Below, in pieces: positions 40,913 through 50,500 of a stretch of DNA of 64,000 nucleotides. Source of the stretch: Zoogloea sp. (GTDB taxonomy: Bacteria > Pseudomonadota > Gammaproteobacteria > Burkholderiales > Rhodocyclaceae); the NCBI RefSeq assembly GCF_023150065.1, contig NZ_JAKLLN010000002.1, positions 62,001 through 126,000 of the forward strand. Reading direction: 5' to 3'. A program made the translations under genes and the position numbers. A model generated the notes under the pieces. It was not told where the DNA came from and made no database searches. It saw only the letters and a program-made list of their open reading frames with translations. Numbering within the stretch: the stretch's first letter is position 1; each line of letters begins with the position of its first letter.

Positions 40913-41148
40913 AGACCGGCCTCCTCCTGTGGGTCCGGCAGCGCTTTGCGCGTCCTCGCCCGCTGACGGACATCGAGCGGGCCCGGCAGCTGATCGATGC
41001 CATCGACCGGGGCGGCATCCCTCTCAACCCCGCGCGGGTGAACGCCATTGCCCGGGACCTGGGACTGGAAGTGTCGAGGAAGGCGCCGGTGGAGGAGACC
41101 GTGGAGCGCATCCGCGGCTGCGTGCTGCGGCATCGGGAGTGGGACTAG
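40909..41148 (+). CDS. Small protein coupled to the LRR-kinase, function unknown
   Basis: 79 residues, starting with ATGA overlapping the kinase stop codon, so very likely translated with it. It is basic at the N-terminus (MKTGLLLWVRQRFARPRP). It then has predicted helices: TDIERARQLIDAIDRGGIPLNPARVNAIARDLGLEVS, followed by a second amphipathic helix VEETVERIRGCVLRHREWD. The middle resembles a small helix-turn-helix arrangement, but no family was recognised. It may be a partner or substrate of the kinase. A strong terminator follows. Confidence 0.7.
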   Translation: MKTGLLLWVRQRFARPRPLTDIERARQLIDAIDRGGIPLNPARVNAIARDLGLEVSRKAPVEETVERIRGCVLRHREWD

Positions 41149-41171
41149 CGGCAGGCAGGGCGAACGGTGAA

Positions 41172-41211
41172 AAGCAAAAAGGCCAACCCTCGCGGATTGG
41201 CCTTTTTGCTT
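41172..41211. terminator. Bidirectional terminator between the kinase operon and tRNA-Met
   Basis: A perfect 15-base stem (AAGCAAAAAGGCCAA / TTGGCCTTTTTGCTT) with a ten-base loop. It has A- and T-runs on both sides, so it ends both the kinase operon and the leftward tRNA transcript. Confidence 0.92.
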
Positions 41212-41219
41212 GAATCGGG

Positions 41220-41296
41220 TGGTGGTGATGGGCGGAGTCGAACCGCCGACCTATGGGTTATGAATCCATCGCTCTAACCATCTGAGCTACATCACC
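41220..41296 (-). tRNA. tRNA-Met (anticodon CAT), CCA encoded
   Basis: On the minus strand the 77-base sequence folds as a cloverleaf. The acceptor pairs GGTGATG with CATCACC, the D stem is GCTC/GAGC, the anticodon loop is TTCATAA (CAT), and the T arm is GGCGG-TTCGACT-CCGCC. The discriminator is A, and CCA is encoded. The first position of the acceptor is G paired with C, so this is an elongator tRNA rather than an initiator. The base of the anticodon stem has an A-C mismatch (31-39). Confidence 0.95.
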
Positions 41297-41309
41297 AACC
41301 GAAGCCCGC

Positions 41310-41315
41310 TATAAT
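41310..41315 (+). promoter_or_regulatory. Candidate -10 element (TATAAT) of the miaB operon
   Basis: A consensus TATAAT lies 30 bases before the preferred miaB ATG, just outside the 5' end of the divergent tRNA gene. The -35 region would overlap the tRNA 5' end and is weak. The expected transcript would have a short leader. Confidence 0.5.
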
Positions 41316-41345
41316 AGGGGTTTGATGGTTCTTGGTCAACACGTG

Positions 41346-42680
41346 ATGAAAAAGCTTTATATCCGCACCTTCGGTTGTCAGATGAACGAGTACGACTCGG
41401 ACAAGATGGCGGATGTGCTGGGGGCGGCCGACGGGCTGGAGAAGACGGACAACCCCGAAGAGGCGGATGTGATCCTCTTCAATACGTGTTCGGTGCGCGA
41501 GAAGGCCCAGGAAAAGGTCTTCCACGATCTGGGGCGGGTCAAGCATCTGAAACAGAAGAACCCCAATCTGATCATCGGCGTGGGGGGGTGCGTAGCCAGC
41601 CAGGAGGGCGAGGCCATTGTGGCGCGGGCGCCGTATGTGGATCTGGTGTTCGGCCCCCAGACCCTGCACCGCCTGCCCAAGCTGATCGCCGAGCGCAAGG
41701 CGTCGGGGCGTTCGCAGGTGGATATCTCCTTCCCCGAGATCGAGAAGTTCGACAATCTGCCGCCGGCGCGGGTGGAGGGGGCGAGCGCGTTCGTGTCGAT
41801 CATGGAGGGCTGCTCCAAGTACTGCACCTTCTGCATCGTGCCCTACACCCGGGGTGACGAGATCTACCGCCCGCTGGCCGACGTGCTGGCCGAGGTGGCG
41901 GGGCTGGTGGCCCAGGGCGTCAAGGAAGTGACCCTGCTCGGCCAGAACGTGAACGCCTGGCGTGCCCCCGTGGATGGTGATGGCGGTGAGATGGCCGACT
42001 TTGCCTTCCTGCTGGAGTGTGTGCATGACATCCCCGGTATCGAACGCATCCGCTACACCACCTCCCACCCCCGTGAGATGACCCAGCGTGTGGTGGACGC
42101 CTACGCGCGCCTGCCCAAGCTCGTGTCGCACCTGCATCTGCCCGTGCAGGCCGGCTCCGACCGGGTGCTGGCGGCCATGAAGCGGGGCTATACGGTGATC
42201 GAGTACAAGTCTCTGGTGCGCAAGCTGCGGGCGGCGCGGCCGGACATCTCCCTGTCGTCCGACTTCATCGTTGGCTTCCCGGGTGAGACCGAGGCCGACT
42301 TCGAGGCGACCATGAAGCTCATCGAGGATCTGGGCTTCGATACGTCCTTCAGCTTTGTTTACAGCTCCCGCCCGGGCACGCCGGCCGCCGATCTCGCCGA
42401 CGACACGCCCCAGGACGTCAAGCTGGCGCGCCTGGCCCGGCTGCAGAAGCGCATCGAGGCGCATGCCGCCACGATCAGCGCCGGCATGGTCGGTTCGGTG
42501 CAGCGCATCCTCGTTGAAGGGCCGTCGAAGAAGGATCCGAACGAGCTGGCCGGCCGCACCGACAACAACCGGGTGGTCAACTTTGCCGGCAACCCGCGCC
42601 TGATCGGGCACTTCGTGGATGTGAGCATCGTTTCGGCGCTGCCCCATTCCCTGCGCGGCGAGATCGTGACGCGGGATTGA
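41346..42680 (+). CDS. miaB: tRNA-2-methylthio-N6-dimethylallyladenosine synthase MiaB
   Basis: 444 residues. An N-terminal UPF0004 domain has cluster cysteines ([31 protein letters not shown]). The radical-SAM domain has [15 protein letters not shown] (CxxxCxxC), and a C-terminal TRAM domain covers about 385-444. It methylthiolates i6A37 in tRNAs reading UNN codons. The ATG at 41346 ([12 protein letters not shown]) is preferred over 41325 because it gives the family N-terminus. First gene of the conserved miaB-ybeZ-ybeY-ybeX-lnt cluster. Confidence 0.95.
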   Translation: MKKLYIRTFGCQMNEYDSDKMADVLGAADGLEKTDNPEEADVILFNTCSVREKAQEKVFHDLGRVKHLKQKNPNLIIGVGGCVASQEGEAIVARAPYVDLVFGPQTLHRLPKLIAERKASGRSQVDISFPEIEKFDNLPPARVEGASAFVSIMEGCSKYCTFCIVPYTRGDEIYRPLADVLAEVAGLVAQGVKEVTLLGQNVNAWRAPVDGDGGEMADFAFLLECVHDIPGIERIRYTTSHPREMTQRVVDAYARLPKLVSHLHLPVQAGSDRVLAAMKRGYTVIEYKSLVRKLRAARPDISLSSDFIVGFPGETEADFEATMKLIEDLGFDTSFSFVYSSRPGTPAADLADDTPQDVKLARLARLQKRIEAHAATISAGMVGSVQRILVEGPSKKDPNELAGRTDNNRVVNFAGNPRLIGHFVDVSIVSALPHSLRGEIVTRD

Positions 42681-42726
42681 CGAATTTGATGGTTTTCCCT
42701 TCCCCGGCGGGCTTCAGTCTGGCAGC

Positions 42727-43731
42727 ATGCGGCCAATGAAGCCCACGGAAATCGTCCTGCATCCCCTCGACAACGTGCGCCTCGCCAATCTGTGCGGGGC
42801 GCTTGACGAGAACATCCGTCAGATCGAGACCGCCTTTGACGTCACCATCGCCCGCCGCAGTGAGCGTTTCACCCTGCATGGCGCTGCCCCCCAGATGCAT
42901 CACGCGGCGCGCGCCCTGCGCCACTTCTACGAGAAGTCCGACGAGGCCCTGTCGGTGGATGACATCCAGCTGGGCCTGATCGAGGTGGTCAAGCTGGGGG
43001 AGGGCAGCGGCCCGGCGCCGGTGCTGATGACCCGCAAGAGCGAGCTGCACGGCCGCACGCCCCGGCAGGTGGATTACATCCGCCAGATCCAGGAACACGA
43101 CATCACCTTCGGCATTGGCCCGGCCGGCACCGGCAAGACCTATCTGGCCGTGGCCAGCGCCGTGGACGCCTTCGAACGTGAGCACGTCGAGCGCATCGTC
43201 CTCACCCGCCCGGCGGTGGAGGCGGGCGAGCGCCTGGGTTTTCTGCCTGGCGATCTGGCCCAGAAGGTGGACCCCTATCTGCGGCCTCTGTATGACGCCC
43301 TTTATGACCTGATGGGCTTCGAGCGGGTGGCCAAGCTCTTCGAGCGCGGCTGCATAGAGATCGCCCCCCTGGCCTTCATGCGCGGCCGCACCCTGTCCCG
43401 GGCCTTCATCATCCTCGACGAAGCCCAGAACACCTCGCCGGAGCAGATGAAGATGTTCCTCACCCGCATCGGGATCGGCTCCCGGGCGGTGATCACCGGC
43501 GACCTGACCCAGGTGGACCTGCCCCGGGGCCAGAAGAGCGGCCTGGCCGAGGCCGCACAGGTGCTGGCCGATGTCCGTGGAGTGGCCTTCACCCGCTTCC
43601 TCAAGGAAGACGTGGTGCGCCACCCGCTGGTGGCCCGCATCGTCGATGCCTACGAGAAGCATGGTCAGCGCAGCGCGGCAGTGGTGGCACCCCAGCATCA
43701 CAACCAGCAACAGCAGACCCAGCAACAATGA
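42727..43731 (+). CDS. ybeZ: PhoH-like ATPase YbeZ
   Basis: 334 residues. The PhoH/YbeZ family P-loop ATPase has Walker [12 protein letters not shown], Walker [25 protein letters not shown], and the family block [32 protein letters not shown]. An N-terminal RNA-binding-like region (about 10-75) precedes it. YbeZ partners with the rRNA maturation nuclease YbeY encoded next, whose ATG overlaps this stop codon. The C-terminus is an odd Gln/His-rich tail ([11 protein letters not shown]). An alternative ATG at 42736 is possible. Confidence 0.93.
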   Translation: MRPMKPTEIVLHPLDNVRLANLCGALDENIRQIETAFDVTIARRSERFTLHGAAPQMHHAARALRHFYEKSDEALSVDDIQLGLIEVVKLGEGSGPAPVLMTRKSELHGRTPRQVDYIRQIQEHDITFGIGPAGTGKTYLAVASAVDAFEREHVERIVLTRPAVEAGERLGFLPGDLAQKVDPYLRPLYDALYDLMGFERVAKLFERGCIEIAPLAFMRGRTLSRAFIILDEAQNTSPEQMKMFLTRIGIGSRAVITGDLTQVDLPRGQKSGLAEAAQVLADVRGVAFTRFLKEDVVRHPLVARIVDAYEKHGQRSAAVVAPQHHNQQQQTQQQ

Positions 43732-44210
43732 GCGACATCAAGCTTCCCCGCCGCCTCGACCTGTCCGTGCAATACGCGTGTAATCGCGACGGCGTACCGT
43801 CCCGGGTCGAATTCCGCCGCTGGTTGCGGGCCGCCGAGCCCGGCGCAGCCCGCGTCACCGTCCGGATCGTGGATGAGGACGAAGGGCGCGAGCTGAACCG
43901 GGACTACCGGGGCAAGGATTACGCCACCAATGTGCTGACCTTCGCCTATGGTGAAGGAGATGACATGCCCCTGCCCGAGGGCCTGCCCCTGATGGGCGAT
44001 CTGGTGCTGTGCCGGCAGGTGGTGGAGCGCGAGGCGGCCGAGCAGGGCAAGGCCCTGGATGCGCATTACGCCCACTTATCCGTGCATGGTATGCTGCATT
44101 TACAGGGTTTTGACCACCTGGAAGACGCAGAAGCCGATGAAATGGAAGCCCGGGAGCGCCAGATTCTGGCCGGTCTGGGCTACGCCGACCCGTACGCGGG
44201 GGAGCGCTGA
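43728..44210 (+). CDS. ybeY: Endoribonuclease YbeY (16S rRNA maturation)
   Basis: 160 residues. The zinc-binding motif [11 protein letters not shown] is intact (H120, H124, H130), and the family block [17 protein letters not shown] precedes it. YbeY takes part in 16S rRNA 3'-end maturation and 70S ribosome quality control. It overlaps ybeZ by 4 bases. A long inverted repeat separates it from corC downstream. Confidence 0.94.
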   Translation: MSDIKLPRRLDLSVQYACNRDGVPSRVEFRRWLRAAEPGAARVTVRIVDEDEGRELNRDYRGKDYATNVLTFAYGEGDDMPLPEGLPLMGDLVLCRQVVEREAAEQGKALDAHYAHLSVHGMLHLQGFDHLEDAEADEMEARERQILAGLGYADPYAGER

Positions 44211-44229
44211 GTGGTGAGGTGAGCAATGC

Positions 44230-44276
44230 GCCATGGGCGATGGAAGGACGTGAAGCCGCTCTCCATCGCCCATGGC
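44230..44276 (+). repeat. Perfect 15-bp inverted repeat between ybeY and corC
   Basis: GCCATGGGCGATGGA (44230-44244) is the exact complement of TCCATCGCCCATGGC (44262-44276), with a 17-base loop. It fills most of the 88-base gap and ends just before a T-rich stretch ahead of the corC start. It could act as an attenuator or processing hairpin inside the operon. Confidence 0.75.
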
Positions 44277-44298
44277 CCATTTCTCATCCACCTTTTTT

Positions 44299-45141
44299 AT
44301 GGAACCCTCCAGTAGTAAACCGTCCTTGCTTGAACGGCTCTCCGCCCTCCTGACCCGGGAGCCGGAAGACCGGGAAGAGTTGCTGCACCTCCTGCATTCC
44401 GCCCACGACCGCAACCTGTTCGACGCGGATGCGCTGGCGATCATCGAAGGTGCCCTGCAGGTTTCCGAGATGCAGGTGCGGGACGTGATGGTCCCGCGGG
44501 CGCAGATGGACGTTGTCTGCCTTGACGATTCGGTCGAGGACATCACCCGCTTTGCCATCGGTGCGGCCCACTCCCGTTTCCCCGTGATCGGCGAGAACAA
44601 GGACGACGTGGCCGGCATCCTCCTTGCCAAGGATCTCCTGCGCGTCTTTGCCGGCGAGTCCTTCAATCTGCGCGACATGCTGCGCCCGGCCGTCTTCGTG
44701 CCGGAATCCAAGCGCCTCAACGTGCTGCTGCGGGATTTCCGGGTCAGCCGCAATCACATGGCCATCGTGGTGGACGAGTACGGCGGTGTGGCCGGTCTGG
44801 TGACCATCGAAGACGTGCTCGAGCAGATCGTCGGCGACATAGAGGACGAGTACGACTTCGACGAAACCGCCGACAACATCCGCCTCGACCAGGCCGGGCG
44901 TTATCGGGTCAAGGCGGCGACCGAGATCGAAGACTTCAACGAAGCCTTCGCCACCACCTTCAGCGATGCCGAATACGACACCGTCGGCGGCCTGCTGATC
45001 CGCAAGCTCGGGCGTCTGCCCAAGCGCAACGAGATCGTCGAGCTCGAAGGCCTGCGCTTCCAGGTGCTGCGGGCCGACAGCCGGCGCGTCCATTCCCTCC
45101 TCGTCGAACGCATGCCCGACCCTGAGGCGATCGGCGGCTGA
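44299..45141 (+). CDS. corC: CorC/HlyC-family CBS-domain transporter-associated protein (YbeX)
   Basis: 280 residues, cytosolic. Two CBS domains span about 60-185 (MQVRDVMVPRAQMDVV; ILLAKDLLRVFAG; NHMAIVVDEYGGVAGLVTIEDVLEQIVGDIEDE). A CorC/HlyC C-terminal domain follows (YDTVGGLLIRKLGRLPKRNEIVELEGLRFQVLRADSRRVHSLLVER). The family is linked to Mg2+/Co2+ efflux, and in this operon context YbeX has been tied to ribosome function. The ATG at 44299 (MEPSSSKPSLLERL) is preferred over 44272, which lies in the inverted repeat. Overlaps lnt by 1 base. Confidence 0.9.
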   Translation: MEPSSSKPSLLERLSALLTREPEDREELLHLLHSAHDRNLFDADALAIIEGALQVSEMQVRDVMVPRAQMDVVCLDDSVEDITRFAIGAAHSRFPVIGENKDDVAGILLAKDLLRVFAGESFNLRDMLRPAVFVPESKRLNVLLRDFRVSRNHMAIVVDEYGGVAGLVTIEDVLEQIVGDIEDEYDFDETADNIRLDQAGRYRVKAATEIEDFNEAFATTFSDAEYDTVGGLLIRKLGRLPKRNEIVELEGLRFQVLRADSRRVHSLLVERMPDPEAIGG

Positions 45142-46634
45142 TGGCTTTCTGGCGACAGGGCCTGGCCCTGCTGGCGGGGGGCGCGTCGGTGCTGGCCTAC
45201 GCCCCGTTCGAACTCTTTCCCCTGGCACTTCTGAGCCTGGCCGTACTCTACGGCCTGCTCGCCCCGCTGCTGCCAGTGGGGCTGGCAGACGCGCCCCGTT
45301 CGCGCCGGGCGCGATATGGGTTTTCCATCGGCTTTGCCTGGGGGCTGGGGGCGCTGCTGGCCGGGGTGTCCTGGGTTTACGTCGCCCTCCATCGCTTTGG
45401 TGGCATGCCCATGCCCCTGGCGGCATTTGCCATCCTGCTCTTCTGCGCCGGCATGGCCCTGTATGCCGGTCTGGCCGGTGCGCTGTTTGCCACTTTGCGG
45501 CAGGGCCGGGCATGGCGCGATGCCGCCCTGTTTGCCGCCCTGTGGCTGCTCACCGAATGGCTGCGGGGCTGGATGTTCACCGGTTTTCCGTGGCTGGTCA
45601 GCGGTTACAGCCAGAGCCCGCCCAGCCCCCTGGCCGGTTTTGCGCCGGTGTTTGGCGTCTTCGGAGTGGGCGGGCTGCTGGCCCTGACGGCGGCCTGGAC
45701 ATGCCAGGCTGTGTTCGGGCGCCGGCGCGGGCCGCTGCTGGCCGTGCTCGCGGTGCTCGCCGCCGGGGCGGGTCTGCGTCAGCTTGCATGGACGGAAGCC
45801 GTCGGTGCGCCGGTGAAGATTGCCCTGCTGCAGACCAACATCGAGCAAAGCCTCAAATGGCGACCCGAGATGCTGCAGCGCTGGCTCGACGTCAATCTGG
45901 ATCTGCTCCGCAGCCACCCGGCCGATATCGCCGTCCTCCCCGAGACCACCCTGCCCTTGCTGGTGGAGCATCTGCCACCGGGCTATCTGGATGAGCTCCG
46001 GCGCATCGCCGACAGCAACGGGGGCGACGTGATCCTCGGCACTTTCACCCGTGATGGCGCCGGGCGCATCTACAACGCGGCGATCAGCCTCGGCCGTTCG
46101 CCGGCGGGGCATTATGCCAAGCAGCACCTGGTGCCCTTCGGTGAATACTCGCCGCCGCTGTTCCAGTGGTTCTACAGCCTGGTGAACATCCCCATGGCCG
46201 ACCAGACCCGGGGCGCCGAGCGTCAGCCGCCCCTGGCCCTGGCCGGGCAGAAGGTGGCGGTGAATATCTGCTACGAGGATGTGTTTGGTGAGGAGCTGAT
46301 CCGCAGCCTGCCGGAGGCCACGCTGATGCTCAACCTCTCCAACCTGGCCTGGTATGGTGATTCCTTTGCCCAGCCCCAGCACCTGCAGATCGCCCGCATG
46401 CGGGCCCTCGAGACGGGGCGGCCGATGCTGCGCTCCACCAATACCGGGATGACCGCACTGGTGATGCCCGATGGCGCGGTGACCGCAGTGCTGCCGGCCT
46501 TCCAGGCCGGGGGGCTAGTGGTGGAAGTGCGTGGCCACCAGGGCCTGACGCCCTACGCCCGCTGGGGCAACTGGGCGGCGGTGGGGCTGGCGGCCCTGGC
46601 GCTGCTGTCGTGTGCCCGGTGGCGGCGGAGCTGA
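45141..46634 (+). CDS. lnt: Apolipoprotein N-acyltransferase
   Basis: 497 residues. About six N-terminal membrane helices (1-200) are followed by a periplasmic nitrilase-fold domain with its triad: Glu in VLPETTLPLL, Lys in KQHLVPFGEYSP and Cys in NICYEDVFGEEL. A final C-terminal membrane helix closes the protein. It adds the third acyl chain to lipoproteins at the periplasmic face of the inner membrane. The ATG shares one base with the corC stop (TGATG). Last gene of the miaB operon. Confidence 0.95.
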   Translation: MAFWRQGLALLAGGASVLAYAPFELFPLALLSLAVLYGLLAPLLPVGLADAPRSRRARYGFSIGFAWGLGALLAGVSWVYVALHRFGGMPMPLAAFAILLFCAGMALYAGLAGALFATLRQGRAWRDAALFAALWLLTEWLRGWMFTGFPWLVSGYSQSPPSPLAGFAPVFGVFGVGGLLALTAAWTCQAVFGRRRGPLLAVLAVLAAGAGLRQLAWTEAVGAPVKIALLQTNIEQSLKWRPEMLQRWLDVNLDLLRSHPADIAVLPETTLPLLVEHLPPGYLDELRRIADSNGGDVILGTFTRDGAGRIYNAAISLGRSPAGHYAKQHLVPFGEYSPPLFQWFYSLVNIPMADQTRGAERQPPLALAGQKVAVNICYEDVFGEELIRSLPEATLMLNLSNLAWYGDSFAQPQHLQIARMRALETGRPMLRSTNTGMTALVMPDGAVTAVLPAFQAGGLVVEVRGHQGLTPYARWGNWAAVGLAALALLSCARWRRS

Positions 46635-46688
46635 GGCGGACGGCGTATCATCGCGCTTCGCCCATTCAAAGACAGAACACCCCGAACC

Positions 46689-47090
46689 ATGCGCTCCTAT
46701 CCTACGAACAGCCCCGAAGCCCTCGCCCGTCTGGTTGCCATGGCGATTCTCGCCGATGGCCGCCTGGACAACCGGGAAGTGGACTGGATCAAGCACAACG
46801 ACACCGCTGCCCTGCTCGGCGTCGACCGGGACACCCTGATCCAGGTCCTGCTGGACTGTTGCCGTGACGTGATCAACGAAGCCGAGCAGGAGCGCGTCTT
46901 CCTGCTGGAGGATCACCGCCTTGCCCGCCTCGCCGACGACCTCACCGATCCGGCCCTGCAGAAGGTGGCCCTGTCCGCCATGCTGATCCTGGCCAAGAGC
47001 GACGGCAGCGTGAGCGAGGGCGAAGAGACCCTGCTGCGCTTCCTGATGAGCCGCTGGAGCCTCGCTCTCGAGGATCTGGCTGCTGCCTGA
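46689..47090 (+). CDS. TerB-like protein
   Basis: 133 residues, all-helical. It matches the TerB/TerB-N-like fold: EALARLVAMAILADGRLDNREVDWIKHND in the first half and QKVALSAMLILAKSDGSVSEGEETLLRFLMSRW in the second, each with an acidic metal-binding-like D-G-x-x-x-x-x-E pattern. Such proteins are often annotated as tellurite-resistance TerB but occur in many non-ter contexts. No ter genes lie beside it (the TerC-family gene is 40 kb away). Function unknown. Confidence 0.72.
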   Translation: MRSYPTNSPEALARLVAMAILADGRLDNREVDWIKHNDTAALLGVDRDTLIQVLLDCCRDVINEAEQERVFLLEDHRLARLADDLTDPALQKVALSAMLILAKSDGSVSEGEETLLRFLMSRWSLALEDLAAA

Positions 47091-47169
47091 CCTGTGCGGG
47101 CGGCGCTGATCCGCCTGCCCCGCTTTCTGCTTTCGAACCATAAAACCAAGACGATTGAGGAGGATAGCC

Positions 47170-48543
47170 ATGAGCGACCAGATCAAGTATCTGCTCGACG
47201 AATCCCGCATGCCCAAGGCCTGGTACAACATCGCCGCCGACCTGCCGGTACCCCTGCCGCCGCCGCTGCACCCGGGCACCCTGCAGCCCCTCGGCCCGTC
47301 CGATCTGGCGCCGATCTTCCCGAATGCGATCATTGCCCAGGAAATGTCCACCGAGCGCTGGATCGACATCCCCGAGCCGGTCCGCGACGTGCTGACCCAG
47401 TGGCGCCCGAGCCCCCTGTTCCGCGCCCGCCGGCTGGAGAAGCTCCTCGGTACGCCGGCAAAGATCTACTACAAGTACGAAGGCGTGTCCCCCGCTGGCA
47501 GCCACAAGCCCAACTCCGCCGTGCCCCAGGCCTGGTACAACGCCCAGGAGGGTGTCAAGCGCCTGTCCACCGAGACCGGTGCCGGCCAGTGGGGTTCGTC
47601 TCTGGCTTACGCGGGCGGTCTTTTCGGGCTGGACGTGACGGTGTTCCAGGTGCGCGTTTCCTACGATCAGAAGCCTTACCGGCGTGCGCTGATGGAAACC
47701 TGGGGTGCACGCTGCATCGCCTCCCCGTCGGCCGAGACCGAGTACGGTCGGGCGGTGATGGCCGAGTACCCGGACCACATCGGCTCCCTCGGCATCGCCA
47801 TTTCCGAGGCGGTCGAGGTGGCGGCGAAGAATGACGATACCAAGTACGCCCTGGGCTCGGTGCTCAACCACGTGCTGCTGCACCAGACCATCGTAGGCGA
47901 GGAAGCCATCCTGCAGATGGAGATGGCCGGTGACGACCCGGACGTGGTGGTGGGCTGCGTGGGCGGTGGTTCCAACTTCGCCGGTATCGCCTTCCCCTTC
48001 ATCGGCCTGCAGCTGCGTGGCGGCCCCAACGCCAAGAAACGCCGCATCGTGGCCGTGGAGCCGTCGGCCTGTCCGTCCCTCAGCCGGGGCAAGTACGCCT
48101 ACGACTTCGGCGACACGGCGCACCTGACGCCGCTGGTCAAGATGCACACTCTGGGCAGTGACTTCACGCCTCCCGGACTGCACGCCGGTGGCCTGCGCTA
48201 CCACGGCATGGCGCCGCTGGTCAGCCACGTGAAGGAGCTGGGCCTGATTGAGGCCAAGGGTGTGCACCAGACCGCCTGTTTCGAGGCCGGGGTGATGTTT
48301 GCGCGCAGCGAGGGCATCGTCCCCGCGCCGGAATCCACCCACGCCATCCGTGGCGCCATCGACGAGGCCCTGCGCTGCAAGGCGGAAGGCAAGAGCGAGA
48401 CCATCCTGTTCTGCCTGTCGGGGCACGGCCATTTCGACATGACCTCCTACACCAACTACCTGTCGGGCAAACTCACCGACCAGCCCTACGACGAGCAGGC
48501 TCTGGCCCTGGCTCTGGCGGGGCTGCCGAAGGTTGAAGCCTGA
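47170..48543 (+). CDS. TrpB2-type (TrpB-like) PLP-dependent enzyme
   Basis: 457 residues. Long tryptophan synthase beta-like protein of the TrpB2 class (TIGR01415-like), with the PLP lysine Lys113 in [10 protein letters not shown], phosphate-binding [16 protein letters not shown], and the N-terminal extension [23 protein letters not shown] typical of the class. TrpB2 enzymes make tryptophan from indole and serine, but often without a TrpA partner; none is present here. The ATG at 47170 follows GAGGAGGAT. Probably indole salvage, possibly another PLP reaction. Confidence 0.88.
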   Translation: MSDQIKYLLDESRMPKAWYNIAADLPVPLPPPLHPGTLQPLGPSDLAPIFPNAIIAQEMSTERWIDIPEPVRDVLTQWRPSPLFRARRLEKLLGTPAKIYYKYEGVSPAGSHKPNSAVPQAWYNAQEGVKRLSTETGAGQWGSSLAYAGGLFGLDVTVFQVRVSYDQKPYRRALMETWGARCIASPSAETEYGRAVMAEYPDHIGSLGIAISEAVEVAAKNDDTKYALGSVLNHVLLHQTIVGEEAILQMEMAGDDPDVVVGCVGGGSNFAGIAFPFIGLQLRGGPNAKKRRIVAVEPSACPSLSRGKYAYDFGDTAHLTPLVKMHTLGSDFTPPGLHAGGLRYHGMAPLVSHVKELGLIEAKGVHQTACFEAGVMFARSEGIVPAPESTHAIRGAIDEALRCKAEGKSETILFCLSGHGHFDMTSYTNYLSGKLTDQPYDEQALALALAGLPKVEA

Positions 48544-48567
48544 TACGCAACGCTTTCCGGTGAACGA

Positions 48568-48593
48568 AGAAGGGGGCCGCGAGGCCCCCTTCT
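48568..48593. terminator. Hairpin terminator between trpB2-like gene and chemoreceptor gene
   Basis: An 11-base stem AGAAGGGGGCC / GGCCCCCTTCT with a GCGA loop, 24 bases past the trpB2-like stop and convergent with the chemoreceptor. The T-run is weak. Confidence 0.7.
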
Positions 48594-48630
48594 GCATCTT
48601 GTCGTCCGGCTTGCGCCGGCGTGCTTCCGC

Positions 48631-50256
48631 CTAAACCCGGAAGCGCGCGATCTGGTCCTTCAGGCTGACGGCGATGCGCTCCAGGCCGACAGCGGCATCC
48701 GCGGCGCCGCGGATGTTCTCGGAGGTGCTCTCCACCATGTTCGAGATCTCCTCGACGCGCTGGGCGATGGAGGTGCTGGCGGCGCTCTGTTCCCGGGTGG
48801 CATCGGCGATCTCGCGGACCCGCGACAGGGTCTGACGGGCTCCCGCCTCGATGGCCTGGAGGGCTTCGGCGGCCGAGGCTGCGAGGGCGACGCCCTGGTC
48901 CACCTCGGGCAGGGCCGCGTTCATGGCATCGACGGCGCTGCTGGTGTCGCCCTGGATGCCGGAAATCATCTGCTCGATCTCCGTGGTGGCCGACGAGGTG
49001 CGCTCGGCCAGCTTGCGTACTTCGTCCGCCACCACCGCAAAGCCGCGGCCCTGCTCGCCGGCCCGGGCGGCCTCGATGGCGGCATTGAGGGCCAGCAGGT
49101 TGGTCTGCCCGGCGATCTCCTTGATCACGTTGGCAATGGACGAGACCTGACCGATGCGCTCCTCGAGGGCCAGGATGCGCCCCGATGCGCTGGTGACGGT
49201 CTCGGACATCTTGCGGATCGCCTCGGACGCCTGGCCGACGCGCTCGCTGCCTTCGGCGGCAAGGCGCATGGCCTCCTGGGAGTTCTGTTCGGTTTCCAGG
49301 GCGCTTGAGGAGATGTGGCTGGAGCTGACGGTCAGCTCCTCCATGGCGGCGGCCATGGCGGCGGTGGCGTCCGACTGGCGCACGGCGGCATCAGCCACTT
49401 CGGCGGACACCCGGGTGATGTGATCGGCGTTGCTGACCAGCTGGTTGGCGCCGCTGTTGATCTCGCCCATCATCGAGCGCAGGGCACCCACCATGCTGGC
49501 CAGGGCCTTGAGCATGCTGCCCTCCCGGGCGTCCCCGAGGGCGGCGGTGAGGTCGCCGGCCGCGGCCTGCTGCATTACCGCCGTGGCTTGCCGGGGTTCC
49601 CCGCCGAGCTGAGTGGTGACGCTGGCGCTGATCCGCCAGCCAGCCAGGCCAAGCACGACCAGCATGACGGCGGAGATGCCGCCGAGGAGCAGAGCGATGT
49701 TGTGGAACTCGCGGTCCACGTCATCGATATAGATGCCGGTGCCGAGGATCCAGCCCCAGGGGGCAAAGGGCAGGGCGTAGGACAGCTTGGGCTGGGGTGC
49801 GCTCTCCCCGGCCTTCGGGAACCAGTAATCCACGAAGCCGCCGCCAGCGCTGCCGGCTTTGACCAGCTCGACGATGATGCTCTTGCCGTTGGTGTCCTTG
49901 AGACCGCTGGCATCGGTGCCCTCCCGCTCGGGTTTGGGGGGCATCAGCACGTAGTAGCTGCGCTGATCGACCACGAACAGGTAATTGGTCTTGTCATAGC
50001 GCATGGTGCGCAGGGTTTCGGTGGCGCCCTTCCTGGCATCGGCCTCGCTCATCGCGCCGGCCTGGAACTGCTTGTAGAAGTGCTCGATGACCCCGCTGCC
50101 GTTCTCGACAAGGAGCCTGGTCTGGAGCTTTCGGTCTTCCATCATGCTGGTGTGAAGGTGGGCAAGGCTCACTGCGCATAATAGGGAGAGGCCCACTAGG
50201 GCAAGGGCGACGAGCAGTCGCATACGCGTGGCGACGCGAAGATTGTCGAGACTCAT
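48631..50256 (-). CDS. Methyl-accepting chemotaxis protein with single-Cache sensor
   Basis: 541 residues. A first membrane helix (about 12-34) and a periplasmic single Cache domain (about 40-185; [38 protein letters not shown]) are followed by a second helix (188-208), a HAMP region and a long signalling helix pair. The conserved hairpin tip is [40 protein letters not shown]. It signals through CheA/CheW. sCache domains of this type often sense small carboxylates. The C-terminus has no CheR-binding pentapeptide. Single gene. Confidence 0.92.
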   Translation of the reverse strand: MSLDNLRVATRMRLLVALALVGLSLLCAVSLAHLHTSMMEDRKLQTRLLVENGSGVIEHFYKQFQAGAMSEADARKGATETLRTMRYDKTNYLFVVDQRSYYVLMPPKPEREGTDASGLKDTNGKSIIVELVKAGSAGGGFVDYWFPKAGESAPQPKLSYALPFAPWGWILGTGIYIDDVDREFHNIALLLGGISAVMLVVLGLAGWRISASVTTQLGGEPRQATAVMQQAAAGDLTAALGDAREGSMLKALASMVGALRSMMGEINSGANQLVSNADHITRVSAEVADAAVRQSDATAAMAAAMEELTVSSSHISSSALETEQNSQEAMRLAAEGSERVGQASEAIRKMSETVTSASGRILALEERIGQVSSIANVIKEIAGQTNLLALNAAIEAARAGEQGRGFAVVADEVRKLAERTSSATTEIEQMISGIQGDTSSAVDAMNAALPEVDQGVALAASAAEALQAIEAGARQTLSRVREIADATREQSAASTSIAQRVEEISNMVESTSENIRGAADAAVGLERIAVSLKDQIARFRV

Positions 50257-50428
50257 GGCGGGTCCTCAGCAACAGGCGGGGCTCTGGATGGATCACCGGT
50301 CGCCGGGGCACCGGTGTTTATTATGTGTGGCTTATTTACGGTCGCCTGTTCATTTCCTTTACAGATTTCGTCGCCGGACGGGCCGGCCCCGTTCTGAAGG
50401 GCTTTGCCGCCCCGCGCACCATCAGGCA

Positions 50429-50456
50429 TTCAAAGTCGGTGGAAACCCAGTAAAAT
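50429..50456 (+). promoter_or_regulatory. Candidate promoter of glyQ
   Basis: A -35-like TTCAAA (50429-50434) and a -10 TAAAAT (50451-50456) are separated by 16 bases, 45 bases ahead of the glyQ start. They lie in the 244-base divergent gap between the chemoreceptor and glyQ. Confidence 0.5.
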
Positions 50457-50500
50457 CCGCGTTTTGCCCAAATTCGCGCGGCCTGTGCCGCGGAGCGCCC

